Source: Oscillibacter sp.
GTDB lineage: Bacteria > Bacillota > Clostridia > Oscillospirales > Oscillospiraceae
Reading direction: 5' to 3'
DNA length: 64,000 nucleotides
Assembly: GCF_028693505.1 (NCBI RefSeq)
Contig: NZ_JAQUVF010000004.1
Span: 26,775 to 90,774, forward strand
The notes under the pieces were generated by a model. That model searched no databases and was not told the DNA's origin. It worked only from the letters and a program-made list of their open reading frames with translations. A program made the translations under genes and the position numbers. Shown here piece after piece: positions 18,171 through 25,283 of this stretch (the first letter of the stretch is position 1; the number at the start of each line of letters is the position of its first letter).

Positions 18171-19454
18171 ATGACCTTTGAGCAATTGCAACTATCTCAG
18201 CCGCTGCTGAATGCCATTCGGCATCAGGGCTACATAGAGCCCACTCCCATTCAGCAGCAGGCCATCCCACACCTTTTGGAAAAACAAGATCTGATTGGCT
18301 GTGCGCAGACCGGCACCGGAAAAACCGCCGCATTTGCCCTGCCAATCCTTCAACTTTTGTCTCAATCGCGCGCCAAGCAGGTGCGTGCACTGATTTTAAC
18401 GCCGACCAGAGAGCTGGCGATTCAGATTTTGGAGTGTTTTCAAAGCTATGGAGAAAACCTGCCCCTGCGAGCTGCGGCCATCTTCGGCGGCGTTGGGCAG
18501 GAGCCGCAGGTAACGGCGCTGCAGCGCGGTGTGGATGTCCTCATCGCCACGCCGGGCCGTCTGTGCGATTTAATGCAGCAGGGCTACGTAAAGCTGGACC
18601 GACTGGAAATTTTCGTGCTGGACGAAGCGGACCGGATGCTGGACATGGGCTTTTTGCGGGATGTGAAAAAGGTGCTGGCCGCCTTACCGAAGCAGCGCCA
18701 GACCTTGCTCTTTAGCGCCACCATGCCTCGAGAGATCGAGTCGCTGGCCCGCACCATGCTCCATGAGCCGGTGACGGTAAAGGTAAACCCCGTCACCGAC
18801 ACCGCCACCGCCGTACAGCAGAGCGTGTACCTGATCGATAAGAAAAACAAAAAATATCTGCTTCAGGAAATCCTTAAGCGTGGCATTACCAGCGCTCTGG
18901 TTTTCACCAGAACCAAGTATGGTGCCAACGACGTGGTCAAGGACCTCGCCAAGGCGGGCATCGAGGCAATGGCCATCCACGGAAACAAGAGCCAGACCGC
19001 CAGACAGACAGCACTTAGCAGCTTCAAAAGCGGGAAAATCAAGGTGCTGGTCGCCACAGACATTGCCGCTCGCGGCATCGATGTGCCGGAATTGTCCCAC
19101 GTCATCAACTACGAGCTGCCCAACGAGCCGGAGACCTACATCCATCGGGTGGGCCGAACGGGCCGAGCAGGACTGGGCGGCATCGCCATCAGCTTTTGCG
19201 ACTATGACGAGCTGGATTATCTAAAGGATATTGAAAAGCTCATCGGAAAGACCATTCCGCGGGAAACCTCCAAGTGGCCCATGGAAATTTTGCAAAAGAC
19301 GGTGAAGCAGCCCCGCACAGCGCCATCTTCCGTCAGACGGCGGACCGCTGCTGCGTCCGGGGAAGTGCACGCAGCAAAACGGAGCGCACCCAGACGGCAG
19401 CCGTCGGTGGTGAAGAGCCGTCCGGTAGAAAAGCGGCAGAGACGGCGTCCGTAA
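18171..19454 (+). CDS. DEAD-box ATP-dependent RNA helicase
   Basis: This 427-residue helicase remodels RNA duplexes, probably in ribosome assembly or mRNA turnover. The Q motif (FEQLQLSQPLLNAIRHQGYIEPTPIQ region), Walker A AQTGTGKT at about 46-53, PTRELA, TPGR, DEAD at about 149-152, SAT and the C-terminal ARGIDVPELSHVINY and HRVGRTGRAG motifs are all present. After residue ~370 a short basic Arg/Lys-rich tail replaces the RNA-binding domain of DbpA, so it is closer to the RhlE/CshA group. A ggagaatcattttc ribosome site precedes the ATG. Nothing suggests a link to the polysaccharide genes. Confidence 0.95.
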   Translation: MTFEQLQLSQPLLNAIRHQGYIEPTPIQQQAIPHLLEKQDLIGCAQTGTGKTAAFALPILQLLSQSRAKQVRALILTPTRELAIQILECFQSYGENLPLRAAAIFGGVGQEPQVTALQRGVDVLIATPGRLCDLMQQGYVKLDRLEIFVLDEADRMLDMGFLRDVKKVLAALPKQRQTLLFSATMPREIESLARTMLHEPVTVKVNPVTDTATAVQQSVYLIDKKNKKYLLQEILKRGITSALVFTRTKYGANDVVKDLAKAGIEAMAIHGNKSQTARQTALSSFKSGKIKVLVATDIAARGIDVPELSHVINYELPNEPETYIHRVGRTGRAGLGGIAISFCDYDELDYLKDIEKLIGKTIPRETSKWPMEILQKTVKQPRTAPSSVRRRTAAASGEVHAAKRSAPRRQPSVVKSRPVEKRQRRRP

Positions 19455-19507
19455 AGGTAAAGCACTTTATTTATTTACAAATTTAGGCTTTACTGGGACA
19501 AACTCCC

Positions 19508-20527
19508 ATGGTATTCTATTTCCCGGTGATAAAATTGACAAAGGAAAAAATTTGCGCCGTAGGGAAGGGCATCGCAGGGAAGCTGCCGGTATTTTTGTTC
19601 TGCGTTCTCTTCATCAACGGCTACAACACATGGTTTGGAAAAGAAAATAGCATCGTTGGCGTCATTTTACTGATGGGACTGCTGATGTTCCTGAAGGCTG
19701 ATTTCGGCATAGACGCAAAATACAGCGCCGTGCTGGTGCCGTTGCTGTTTGTTTCGATGGGACTATGCGCCAAGCTCTCCGCATGGAATCCGTTGGTGGG
19801 GCTGGTGGTGGATGCGGTTTTTTTGAGCGCCGCCCTGCTGTTTACCCGGTTGGACGCCACCCACAGCGCATATCTGCCGTTTTTCATGGGGTTTCTCATG
19901 CTCCGGGGCTACGATGTGACCGGCGAGTTATTTGTCAAGCGAATGGTGAGTCTGGCGGTCATCGGCTACGTGGTCGGTCTGCTGCACTTTCTGGGCAGTC
20001 GCAAAACCTGCGGACACGCCCAGCCAAGCGCTTTACTAAGAGGCCTTTCCTTGTATGGTCCGTGGGAGCGCTGGGCCTTGAGTTTGACGGTCACGCTGCT
20101 GGTAACGCTGCTTTTTGGCGATTTGCTGAGCATTCCAAAAAGCATGTGGGTAAACCTGACCGTGCTATCTTTGATGATGCCCATTGAGGACGATTTGGTC
20201 CGTCGGCGGCGACTGCGCATTCCTGCCACTATTTTAGGCTGTGTGCTGTTTATCGCGCTGTTTGGCTGGCTGATTCCCCCGGATTACCAGACGGCGGCGC
20301 TGTTGTTGGCAGGATTTCTGTCCATGTTCATCACGTCCTATTTCATCAAAACGGTCTATAATTCCTTTAGCGCACTGGTCACAGCCACGTTGCTGCTGCC
20401 CGCCAAGGCAGCAGTCTTGACCCGCATTGGCAATAATTTAATTGGTGCGGCCGTGGCGCTTTTGAGTTTGTTCCTGTTTAACCGAATCTTCCTTCGGTTG
20501 GACCAGCGACGCCAGAACGCTGCCTGA
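19508..20527 (+). CDS. FUSC-like integral membrane protein
   Basis: This 339-residue protein consists of two similar halves, each with about five hydrophobic segments, joined by a polar linker (SRKTCGHAQPSALLRGLSLYGPWERWALS). This two-half layout resembles the membrane domains of FUSC/aromatic acid exporter proteins, but the cytoplasmic domain is absent. The second half contains PIEDDLVRRRRLRIPATILGCVLF, similar to the RxxxRxxGTxxG loop of the family. The start at 19508 lies 53 bases after the helicase stop and a later start is possible. Substrate unknown. Confidence 0.65.
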   Translation: MVFYFPVIKLTKEKICAVGKGIAGKLPVFLFCVLFINGYNTWFGKENSIVGVILLMGLLMFLKADFGIDAKYSAVLVPLLFVSMGLCAKLSAWNPLVGLVVDAVFLSAALLFTRLDATHSAYLPFFMGFLMLRGYDVTGELFVKRMVSLAVIGYVVGLLHFLGSRKTCGHAQPSALLRGLSLYGPWERWALSLTVTLLVTLLFGDLLSIPKSMWVNLTVLSLMMPIEDDLVRRRRLRIPATILGCVLFIALFGWLIPPDYQTAALLLAGFLSMFITSYFIKTVYNSFSALVTATLLLPAKAAVLTRIGNNLIGAAVALLSLFLFNRIFLRLDQRRQNAA

Positions 20528-20539
20528 TGACATGTAAAA

Positions 20540-20569
20540 CCGCCGGAACGATTTTCTTCGTTCCGGCGG
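20540..20569 (+). terminator. 12-bp hairpin between convergent genes
   Basis: The arms CCGCCGGAACGA (20540-20551) and TCGTTCCGGCGG (20558-20569) pair perfectly around a six-base loop. It lies between the stop of the FUSC-like gene and the stop of the minus-strand DUF6076-like gene. The flanks carry an A-rich run on the left and a weak T run on the right, so it may act in both directions. Confidence 0.7.
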
Positions 20570-20579
20570 TCAATCGATT

Positions 20580-21551
20580 TCAGTGGGAACGGACAGCCTT
20601 GGCGTTTGGGATTTCCAAAATCTGCGTCAAGCGTTCTAAATCCAGCGTGCCATCCACATACTGTTTCACTGCCGCTTCGGCGGCTTGTTTCCATGCCTGA
20701 TACTCCGCATCCTGATAAATGGCCGGGGCACGGCTGACACGCATGGCATAGGCTTTATTTCGCCGCTGATAGAGGGACAAACCCTCGTCGGCGGCGATTT
20801 TCTTTTCGTATTTTTCCTTGGCTGCCAGCTCCTTGCAGGTCTTGCCGGCTTTGCCTGCCAAACGGTCGCAGTAGACTGTCCGAGAGGAGAAGGGCTGGAA
20901 ATAGCCGCCGCAGTAGGCGCATTTTTTAAGCCTTACGTTCTGCTGTGCCATCTCCTGAATCTCCGTCAGTAGCACCGCTTGCAAATCATCAGCCCCCAAA
21001 AATAGGCGGCTGGTGATGTCCTCCGGCGGCTTCATTTCCTGAGCAGGGGAGAGGATGGGCACAAACTCATGTCCGCCGATGTAGATGCGCCGCTCGACAC
21101 GCAGATAATCGCTTAACCCCGCCAGTTTGGCCGCCAGCAGCTTATCCCGGCTCTGGCGCATACAAAGCCGCTGCAAAGGGCTTTCTTTGCGCTCGTCCAT
21201 CAGGAAAACATCATCGACTAACGCGCACAAGTCCGAACGGAGCTTTTCTAGCTCCAGTAGGCGGTATCGCAGCCAAATGACCTTTTTCTTTTCAAAGGAC
21301 ATTGGAAGCAGAGCGCTGGTCAAAAAGGGATACTGGGATTTTATTTTGGCTGCAACCGCCTCCGCCAGCTTTTCCCGATCGGTTGGGTGGTTCAAATCAT
21401 CTGCAGTTACGACCAACTCGTTCAAGAAAGTGTCAAAATCTGTGGAAAGAAAGGTCAGCAGGGCAGTGCCAAGTTGATCCTCCACAAGCTTCAGTCCATC
21501 GTCGATCCATTCTGTTTTCTTGTCAAAACTCAAGCAGTACAAGGCTTTCAT
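20580..21551 (-). CDS. DUF6076-like zinc-finger protein
   Basis: This 323-residue protein has no recognised enzyme domain. A Cys cluster CAYCGGYFQPF followed by YCDRLAGKAGKTC at about residues 210-235 should bind zinc, and a charged segment KEKYEKKIAADEGLSLYQRRNKAY follows. The layout matches uncharacterised proteins, frequent in clostridial accessory regions, that carry the DUF6076 name as far as I can recall. The ATG has a ggaggaaatgcc site. A truncated copy of its 3' end lies at 17770-18020. Function unknown; it may belong to the same mobile segment as the serine recombinase. Confidence 0.65.
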   Translation of the reverse strand: MKALYCLSFDKKTEWIDDGLKLVEDQLGTALLTFLSTDFDTFLNELVVTADDLNHPTDREKLAEAVAAKIKSQYPFLTSALLPMSFEKKKVIWLRYRLLELEKLRSDLCALVDDVFLMDERKESPLQRLCMRQSRDKLLAAKLAGLSDYLRVERRIYIGGHEFVPILSPAQEMKPPEDITSRLFLGADDLQAVLLTEIQEMAQQNVRLKKCAYCGGYFQPFSSRTVYCDRLAGKAGKTCKELAAKEKYEKKIAADEGLSLYQRRNKAYAMRVSRAPAIYQDAEYQAWKQAAEAAVKQYVDGTLDLERLTQILEIPNAKAVRSH

Positions 21552-21875
21552 GGCATTTCCTCCGTGGTAAACGCAGTCACAGTCAATGTGTCATATCATT
21601 TGTAACACAATCACTCTACCACATCTTGAAAAGTGCGTCAACGGTTGCTATGCTCATTGTAGCGGATGAATCTCAAATGAGATCATCCGTTACAATTGAA
21701 TGACCGTTCGGATGAGACGCCGCTTTGGGGAAGTAGGCCGTGACCCGCCGTTTTTGAAATGGCGGCAGCCTGCCAAGAAGAGCACCGGCGTCAGGGATAG
21801 GCAACCCACATCCGGGGAGACGGCAACAAGTTTTCTGTGCAGCACGCATACGTTAGCAGAAGGGAGGGGAGCAGA
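21552..21875. other. Intergenic region upstream of the recombinase module
   Basis: This 324-base stretch between divergent genes holds no supported gene. It contains an imperfect inverted repeat (21657-21695) and a GC-rich stretch with short repeats around 21740-21830. No remnant of the 3' part of cotJC was found here on either strand. Confidence 0.6.
21657..21695. repeat. Imperfect inverted repeat upstream of the recombinase module
   Basis: TTGTAGCGGATGA and TCATCCGTTACAA pair with one mismatch, and the inner bases TCTCA/TGAGA pair as well around a two-base centre, with one bulged A. It could be an operator or a recombinase-related site; there is no T run to suggest a terminator. Confidence 0.55.
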
Positions 21876-22043
21876 ATGATCAAAAAAGCGGAGTTTTTAG
21901 AGCGTCAAGGGGACCCATCGGCAAATCCAGAATTTCTACTGGAGTATCAGAGGGCCGTTCTGCGTTCCCTCCAAGAAAACGGAATTTTGACCAGTGAGCA
22001 GATGGCAGATTGCATTTCCTTACTGGTAAAACAATGCCATTAA
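21876..22043 (+). CDS. Small acidic protein upstream of the serine recombinase
   Basis: This 55-residue protein (MIKKAEFLERQGD start, ILTSEQMADCISLLVKQ end) has an agggagggg ribosome site in front of the ATG at 21876, which is better than the in-frame start at 21837. The last 25 residues resemble the SHOCT-like short helix pair (nGILTxEEfxxkk) often found in small proteins next to serine recombinases of clostridial mobile elements. This assignment is an inference from pattern only. It may be a recombination directionality or regulatory factor. Confidence 0.6.
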   Translation: MIKKAEFLERQGDPSANPEFLLEYQRAVLRSLQENGILTSEQMADCISLLVKQCH

Positions 22044-22130
22044 AGCTGTTTTACTTTACAGATATTTCTATTCCGCACAATTGCAAAAAACCACGTTCAG
22101 CCGTAAACTTTCGAGAAAGGAGGCGGTTTT

Positions 22131-23771
22131 ATGATTCGTGTTGCGGCCTATTGCCGTGTATCCACCGACAAGGACGATCAGGCGAACTCATTTGAAAGTC
22201 AGCAGAAATATTTCCGGGAGTGTATTGACCGCAACCCGGACTGGGAGTTGCAGGACATCTACGCAGACGAGGGCCTGTCCGGCACCAGCACCAAAAAGCG
22301 CAAGCGCTTCAACCAGATGATTGCGGCGGCCCGAAGCGAGAAAATTGACCTGATTATCACCAAGGAAGTCAGCCGCTTTGCCCGTAATACCGTAGACACG
22401 TTGGAATACACCCGGGAGCTACGCAAGCGGGGCGTGGGCGTTTTGTTCCTGCTGGACAACATCAACACCATGGACACCGACGGGGAGCTGCGGCTGACCA
22501 TCATGTCCTCCATGGCGCAGGATGAGAGCCGCAAGACCTCGGAGCGAGTCAAGTGGGGCCAGACCCGGCGCATGGAGCAAGGCGTGGTCTTTGGCCGGGA
22601 GCCGCTGGGCTACGATGTGAAGAACGGCTGCATGACGGTGAATCCCGAGGGGGCCGCCGTGGTGCGCTACATCTTTCACAAGTACCTCGTGGAGCGAAAG
22701 GGCACGCCTACGATTGCAAAGGAACTCTGTGCTGAGGGGATTCTATCCAGCCGGGGCAATCTGAAATGGTCCAGCGCAACCGTGCTGAAGCTCCTACGAA
22801 ATGAGAAATACTGCGGCGACCTGATTCAAAAAAAAACCTATACGCCGGATTTTCTTACCCACGAAAAAAAGTACAACAAGGGGCAGGAGGAACTGGTGAT
22901 TCTTCGAGATCACCACGAGGCCATCATCGACCGGGAGACGTGGGAGACCGTGCAGCGGGAGCTGAATCGGAGGAGCCATCACAATTCCGCCACCGACAAC
23001 GGCCACGGCAATCGATACCCGCTTTCCGGAAAAATGAAATGCGGCAATTGCGGCAGCAGCTTCTTGTCCCGCAAAAAGAAAACCCGCTCCGGCAAACCCA
23101 AAAAAATCTGGCGCTGCGGCAAAGCCACCATCGAGGGCAAGCTCCGCGCCGATGCCCAAGGCAATCCCATCGGCTGTGACTTCGGCCATCAAATCCGAGA
23201 AGAGGTGGCCATGGACATTCTGCGCCGCTCCATCGAGGCGGTGCAGCTGGACGCAGAGGGCGTCATTGCAAACCTGACCCACATTGTGGAGACGGTGCTA
23301 AAAGACGCTCAGGATGACGGCAGCGGTCAGCAGCGACGCTTGGAGCTGGATTTGGAAGCAGAGCGCCAGAAAAAGCAAAAAACCTTGGAGGGATTCTTGA
23401 ATCAATCCATCTCCAAGGCAGACTACAAATTTATGAACGACCGCTACGATGCCGCCATTGCCGGCCTTCTTCAAAAGCTGGACGCCATTGAGGAGCGCCG
23501 CAAGCTGGACACCCAAGCAACCGGCGCACGGCGGGACATCAAAGCCGCTATCCGCAAAATCGTGACCGAGAAAAAGTCCGATAACTTCTGCGGGCAGCTG
23601 CTGGATCGCATGACGATTTACGCCGACGGCAGGGTGGAGGTAGCCTTGAAACTACTGCCTTCCCGGTGGTTTTTCCTGCTGGAAGGCGTATGGAACTTTC
23701 GCACCCAAATGCAGGAGCAGCAGCCTTCCGAGTTGCCGATATCGGTCAGCAGCGCTTTCAACTCCGGATAG
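22131..23771 (+). CDS. Large serine recombinase of an integrative element
   Basis: This 546-residue recombinase catalyses site-specific integration and excision. The resolvase domain begins at residue 3 (RVAAYCRVSTDKDDQ) with catalytic Ser11, followed by SFESQQKYF and the Arg pair in ITKEVSRFARNT near 80-90. A recombinase domain with RGNLKWSSATVLKLLRNEKYCGD lies near 205-230, and a zinc ribbon (CGNCGSSFLSRKK ... WRCGKA) near 305-330. A coiled-coil region with LEAERQKKQKTLEGFLNQSISKADY follows. The ribosome site is aaaggagg. The last ~12 codons read through into antisense cotJC, so the stop codon is supplied by the target gene. The protein looks intact and active. Confidence 0.95.
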   Translation: MIRVAAYCRVSTDKDDQANSFESQQKYFRECIDRNPDWELQDIYADEGLSGTSTKKRKRFNQMIAAARSEKIDLIITKEVSRFARNTVDTLEYTRELRKRGVGVLFLLDNINTMDTDGELRLTIMSSMAQDESRKTSERVKWGQTRRMEQGVVFGREPLGYDVKNGCMTVNPEGAAVVRYIFHKYLVERKGTPTIAKELCAEGILSSRGNLKWSSATVLKLLRNEKYCGDLIQKKTYTPDFLTHEKKYNKGQEELVILRDHHEAIIDRETWETVQRELNRRSHHNSATDNGHGNRYPLSGKMKCGNCGSSFLSRKKKTRSGKPKKIWRCGKATIEGKLRADAQGNPIGCDFGHQIREEVAMDILRRSIEAVQLDAEGVIANLTHIVETVLKDAQDDGSGQQRRLELDLEAERQKKQKTLEGFLNQSISKADYKFMNDRYDAAIAGLLQKLDAIEERRKLDTQATGARRDIKAAIRKIVTEKKSDNFCGQLLDRMTIYADGRVEVALKLLPSRWFFLLEGVWNFRTQMQEQQPSELPISVSSAFNSG

Positions 23772-23920
23772 GGCATGGTGTAGCGCTGGCTCAGGTACCG
23801 CAATGACGCGCCAAGCTCGCCGTCAGGTCCACCGTACTGAGAGATGATGATCGACGCCAGCTTGGGGTTGGTCGTCTTAATTTTTACCGGGTACTGCAAT
23901 TTCTTTTCGTATACAAACAT
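23735..23920 (-). pseudogene. cotJC: Spore coat manganese-catalase-like protein, 5' part only
   Basis: The minus-strand frame from the ATG at 23920 encodes 62 residues that match the N-terminus of CotJC (MFVYEKKLQYPVKIKTTNP, YGGPDGELGASLRYLSQRYTMP, LKALLTDIG). After Gly62 the match stops at once at the recombinase end, and the frame continues with unrelated residues to 23618. The metal ligand in GELGASLRY is present, but the following TEELAHxE motif with the next Glu and His ligands is missing. The start overlaps the cotJAB stop as TAATG. No 3' part of the gene is found in the window, so the product cannot be a working catalase unless DNA excision restores the gene. Confidence 0.9.
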
Positions 23921-24375
23921 TACTCGTTCCCTCCTTCGTCCCAGGGCCACGGGTCTTTCAGCCAGGCGTAGCCGTCCTCGGGCGTAAGGTCTGTTTGCAG
24001 CAGGGGACCGTACATTTTCTGATACTTCTCCCGGCCTTCCTTGGAAAGCTTGATATAGGACCAAAACAGCTGTAAAACCTCCTGATCCTGCGCGTGGGTG
24101 ACCAGATACAATCCCAGCTCGTCAATGGCAAAATCCAGTGCCATCAATTCTACCAGAGCCGTATTGGACATCTTGGTCTTTGCCTGCATGGCCGCTTTGA
24201 AGGGCAGGTCCAGTCCGGGAAACAGCGTGCCGGTCTGCAATGCCTCCATCCGGCTGAAGCGGACGGGATTGGGCTCCTGCATGGGAATATAGGGAAACGC
24301 CAGCGAAGCGCAGCTACCGGGCAGCGAGCCCTTGTCAGCGCCGCAGGACGGAGTGGATGGGTTCTGATTTTCCAT
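23920..24375 (-). CDS. Fused spore coat proteins CotJA-CotJB
   Basis: This 151-residue frame contains two family signatures in a row. Residues ~24-62 match CotJA (LAFPYIPMQEPNPVRFSRMEALQTGTLFPGLDLPF). Residues ~68-151 match CotJB (LVELMALDFAIDELGLYLVTH, DGYAWLKDPWPWDEGG). They are usually separate genes; here no stop or frameshift intervenes. Both are components of the spore coat made in the mother cell and act with CotJC. The first ATG at 24375 is 12 bases from an AAAGGAGG site; an ATG closer to that site at 24382 is in another frame and ends after 15 codons. A CotJB-only start at the internal Met near residue 64 is possible. Confidence 0.85.
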   Translation of the reverse strand: MENQNPSTPSCGADKGSLPGSCASLAFPYIPMQEPNPVRFSRMEALQTGTLFPGLDLPFKAAMQAKTKMSNTALVELMALDFAIDELGLYLVTHAQDQEVLQLFWSYIKLSKEGREKYQKMYGPLLQTDLTPEDGYAWLKDPWPWDEGGNE

Positions 24376-24539
24376 GTTCCATGGATTCCTCCTTTTGAAA
24401 GGATGGCGCGCGGAGGCTCCACGCGCTCAGTTCAGTATATGCTCCAAACCGGGAGAAGGCGCCTGCCCTTGATTTCCCATGGCGGAGGCGCTATAATCAG
24501 GCATATGGGATAAGCAGGCGGGCATACCCTCTTCCGGGG

Positions 24540-25283
24540 GTGTTGAATTTGATCATCTGCATTCGAAGGCGTCACCTGCGGGCGGCGGCCCTGCTGGTTT
24601 GCTTGCTGCTGGGTCTTGGGGTGTTTCTCCAGTGGGACAGTGGACCGTCCCAGCCGGTTTTTGCCGTGCGGGAGGGCGTCCCCATCACGGTGGTGGTGGA
24701 CCCCGGCCACGGCGGGGAGGACGGCGGCGCCGTTTCGCCCGGCGGGGTGGAGGAGAGCCACATCAATTTGGTGATTGCGTCACAGGTGAATGATCTGCTG
24801 CGCTTTTCCGGCTGGCAGACCCGCATGACACGGACGGAGGACGTCTCCATCCACAATGCGGAGGCTTCGTCCGCCCGGGAGAAAAAGGTTTCCGACATCC
24901 ATAATCGGGTGGAAATCGTCAACGGCACGGAAAACGCTGTTCTTTTGAGCATCCACCAAAACAGTTTGCCATCCTCCAGGGTGACCCATGGCGCGCAGGT
25001 GTTCTATAACGGGCAGGCGGGGGCGGATACGCTTGCAAAGGCGGTGCAGGAGACGCTGAACACCGCCATCAATACGGAACGCGCCAAGCAGACCAAGGCC
25101 ATCCCACCCACCATCTATTTAATGAACAAGGCGCTGGCCCCGGCGATTTTGGTGGAGTGCGGCTTCCTCTCCAACGAAGAGGAGACCGTCCTGCTTCAAA
25201 ACGACGTCTATCAACGAAAGCTATCCGCCGCCATCACCGCGGGATTTTTGCGGGGCATGACTGCGGGAGAGGAAGTAGCATGA
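24540..25283 (+). CDS. cwlD: Sporulation N-acetylmuramoyl-L-alanine amidase
   Basis: This 247-residue amidase cleaves the peptide side chain from muramic acid during spore cortex formation, the step needed for muramic delta-lactam. An N-terminal membrane or signal segment (~12-30) is followed by the amidase-3 domain: VVVDPGHGGEDGG at 51-63 with the zinc His, the zinc Glu in GGVEES, VLLSIHQNS with the second zinc His near 141, and ILVECGFLSNEEE with the catalytic Glu near 205. The start is a GTG (TTG at 24543 is the alternative) behind a weak site. The stop overlaps radA as ATGA. It lies divergent from the cotJ genes. Confidence 0.92.
   Translation: MLNLIICIRRRHLRAAALLVCLLLGLGVFLQWDSGPSQPVFAVREGVPITVVVDPGHGGEDGGAVSPGGVEESHINLVIASQVNDLLRFSGWQTRMTRTEDVSIHNAEASSAREKKVSDIHNRVEIVNGTENAVLLSIHQNSLPSSRVTHGAQVFYNGQAGADTLAKAVQETLNTAINTERAKQTKAIPPTIYLMNKALAPAILVECGFLSNEEETVLLQNDVYQRKLSAAITAGFLRGMTAGEEVA

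Noticed and set aside
24434..24441. Possible mother-cell sigma -10 box (CATATACT on the minus strand) before the cotJ genes
   Set aside because: No convincing -35 partner at the right distance; eight bases alone are too little to call a promoter.
24501..24529. Possible sigma-G-type promoter (GCATA-17-CATACCC) before cwlD
   Set aside because: The -10 element would end only 10 bases before the start codon and leave no room for a leader with a ribosome site.
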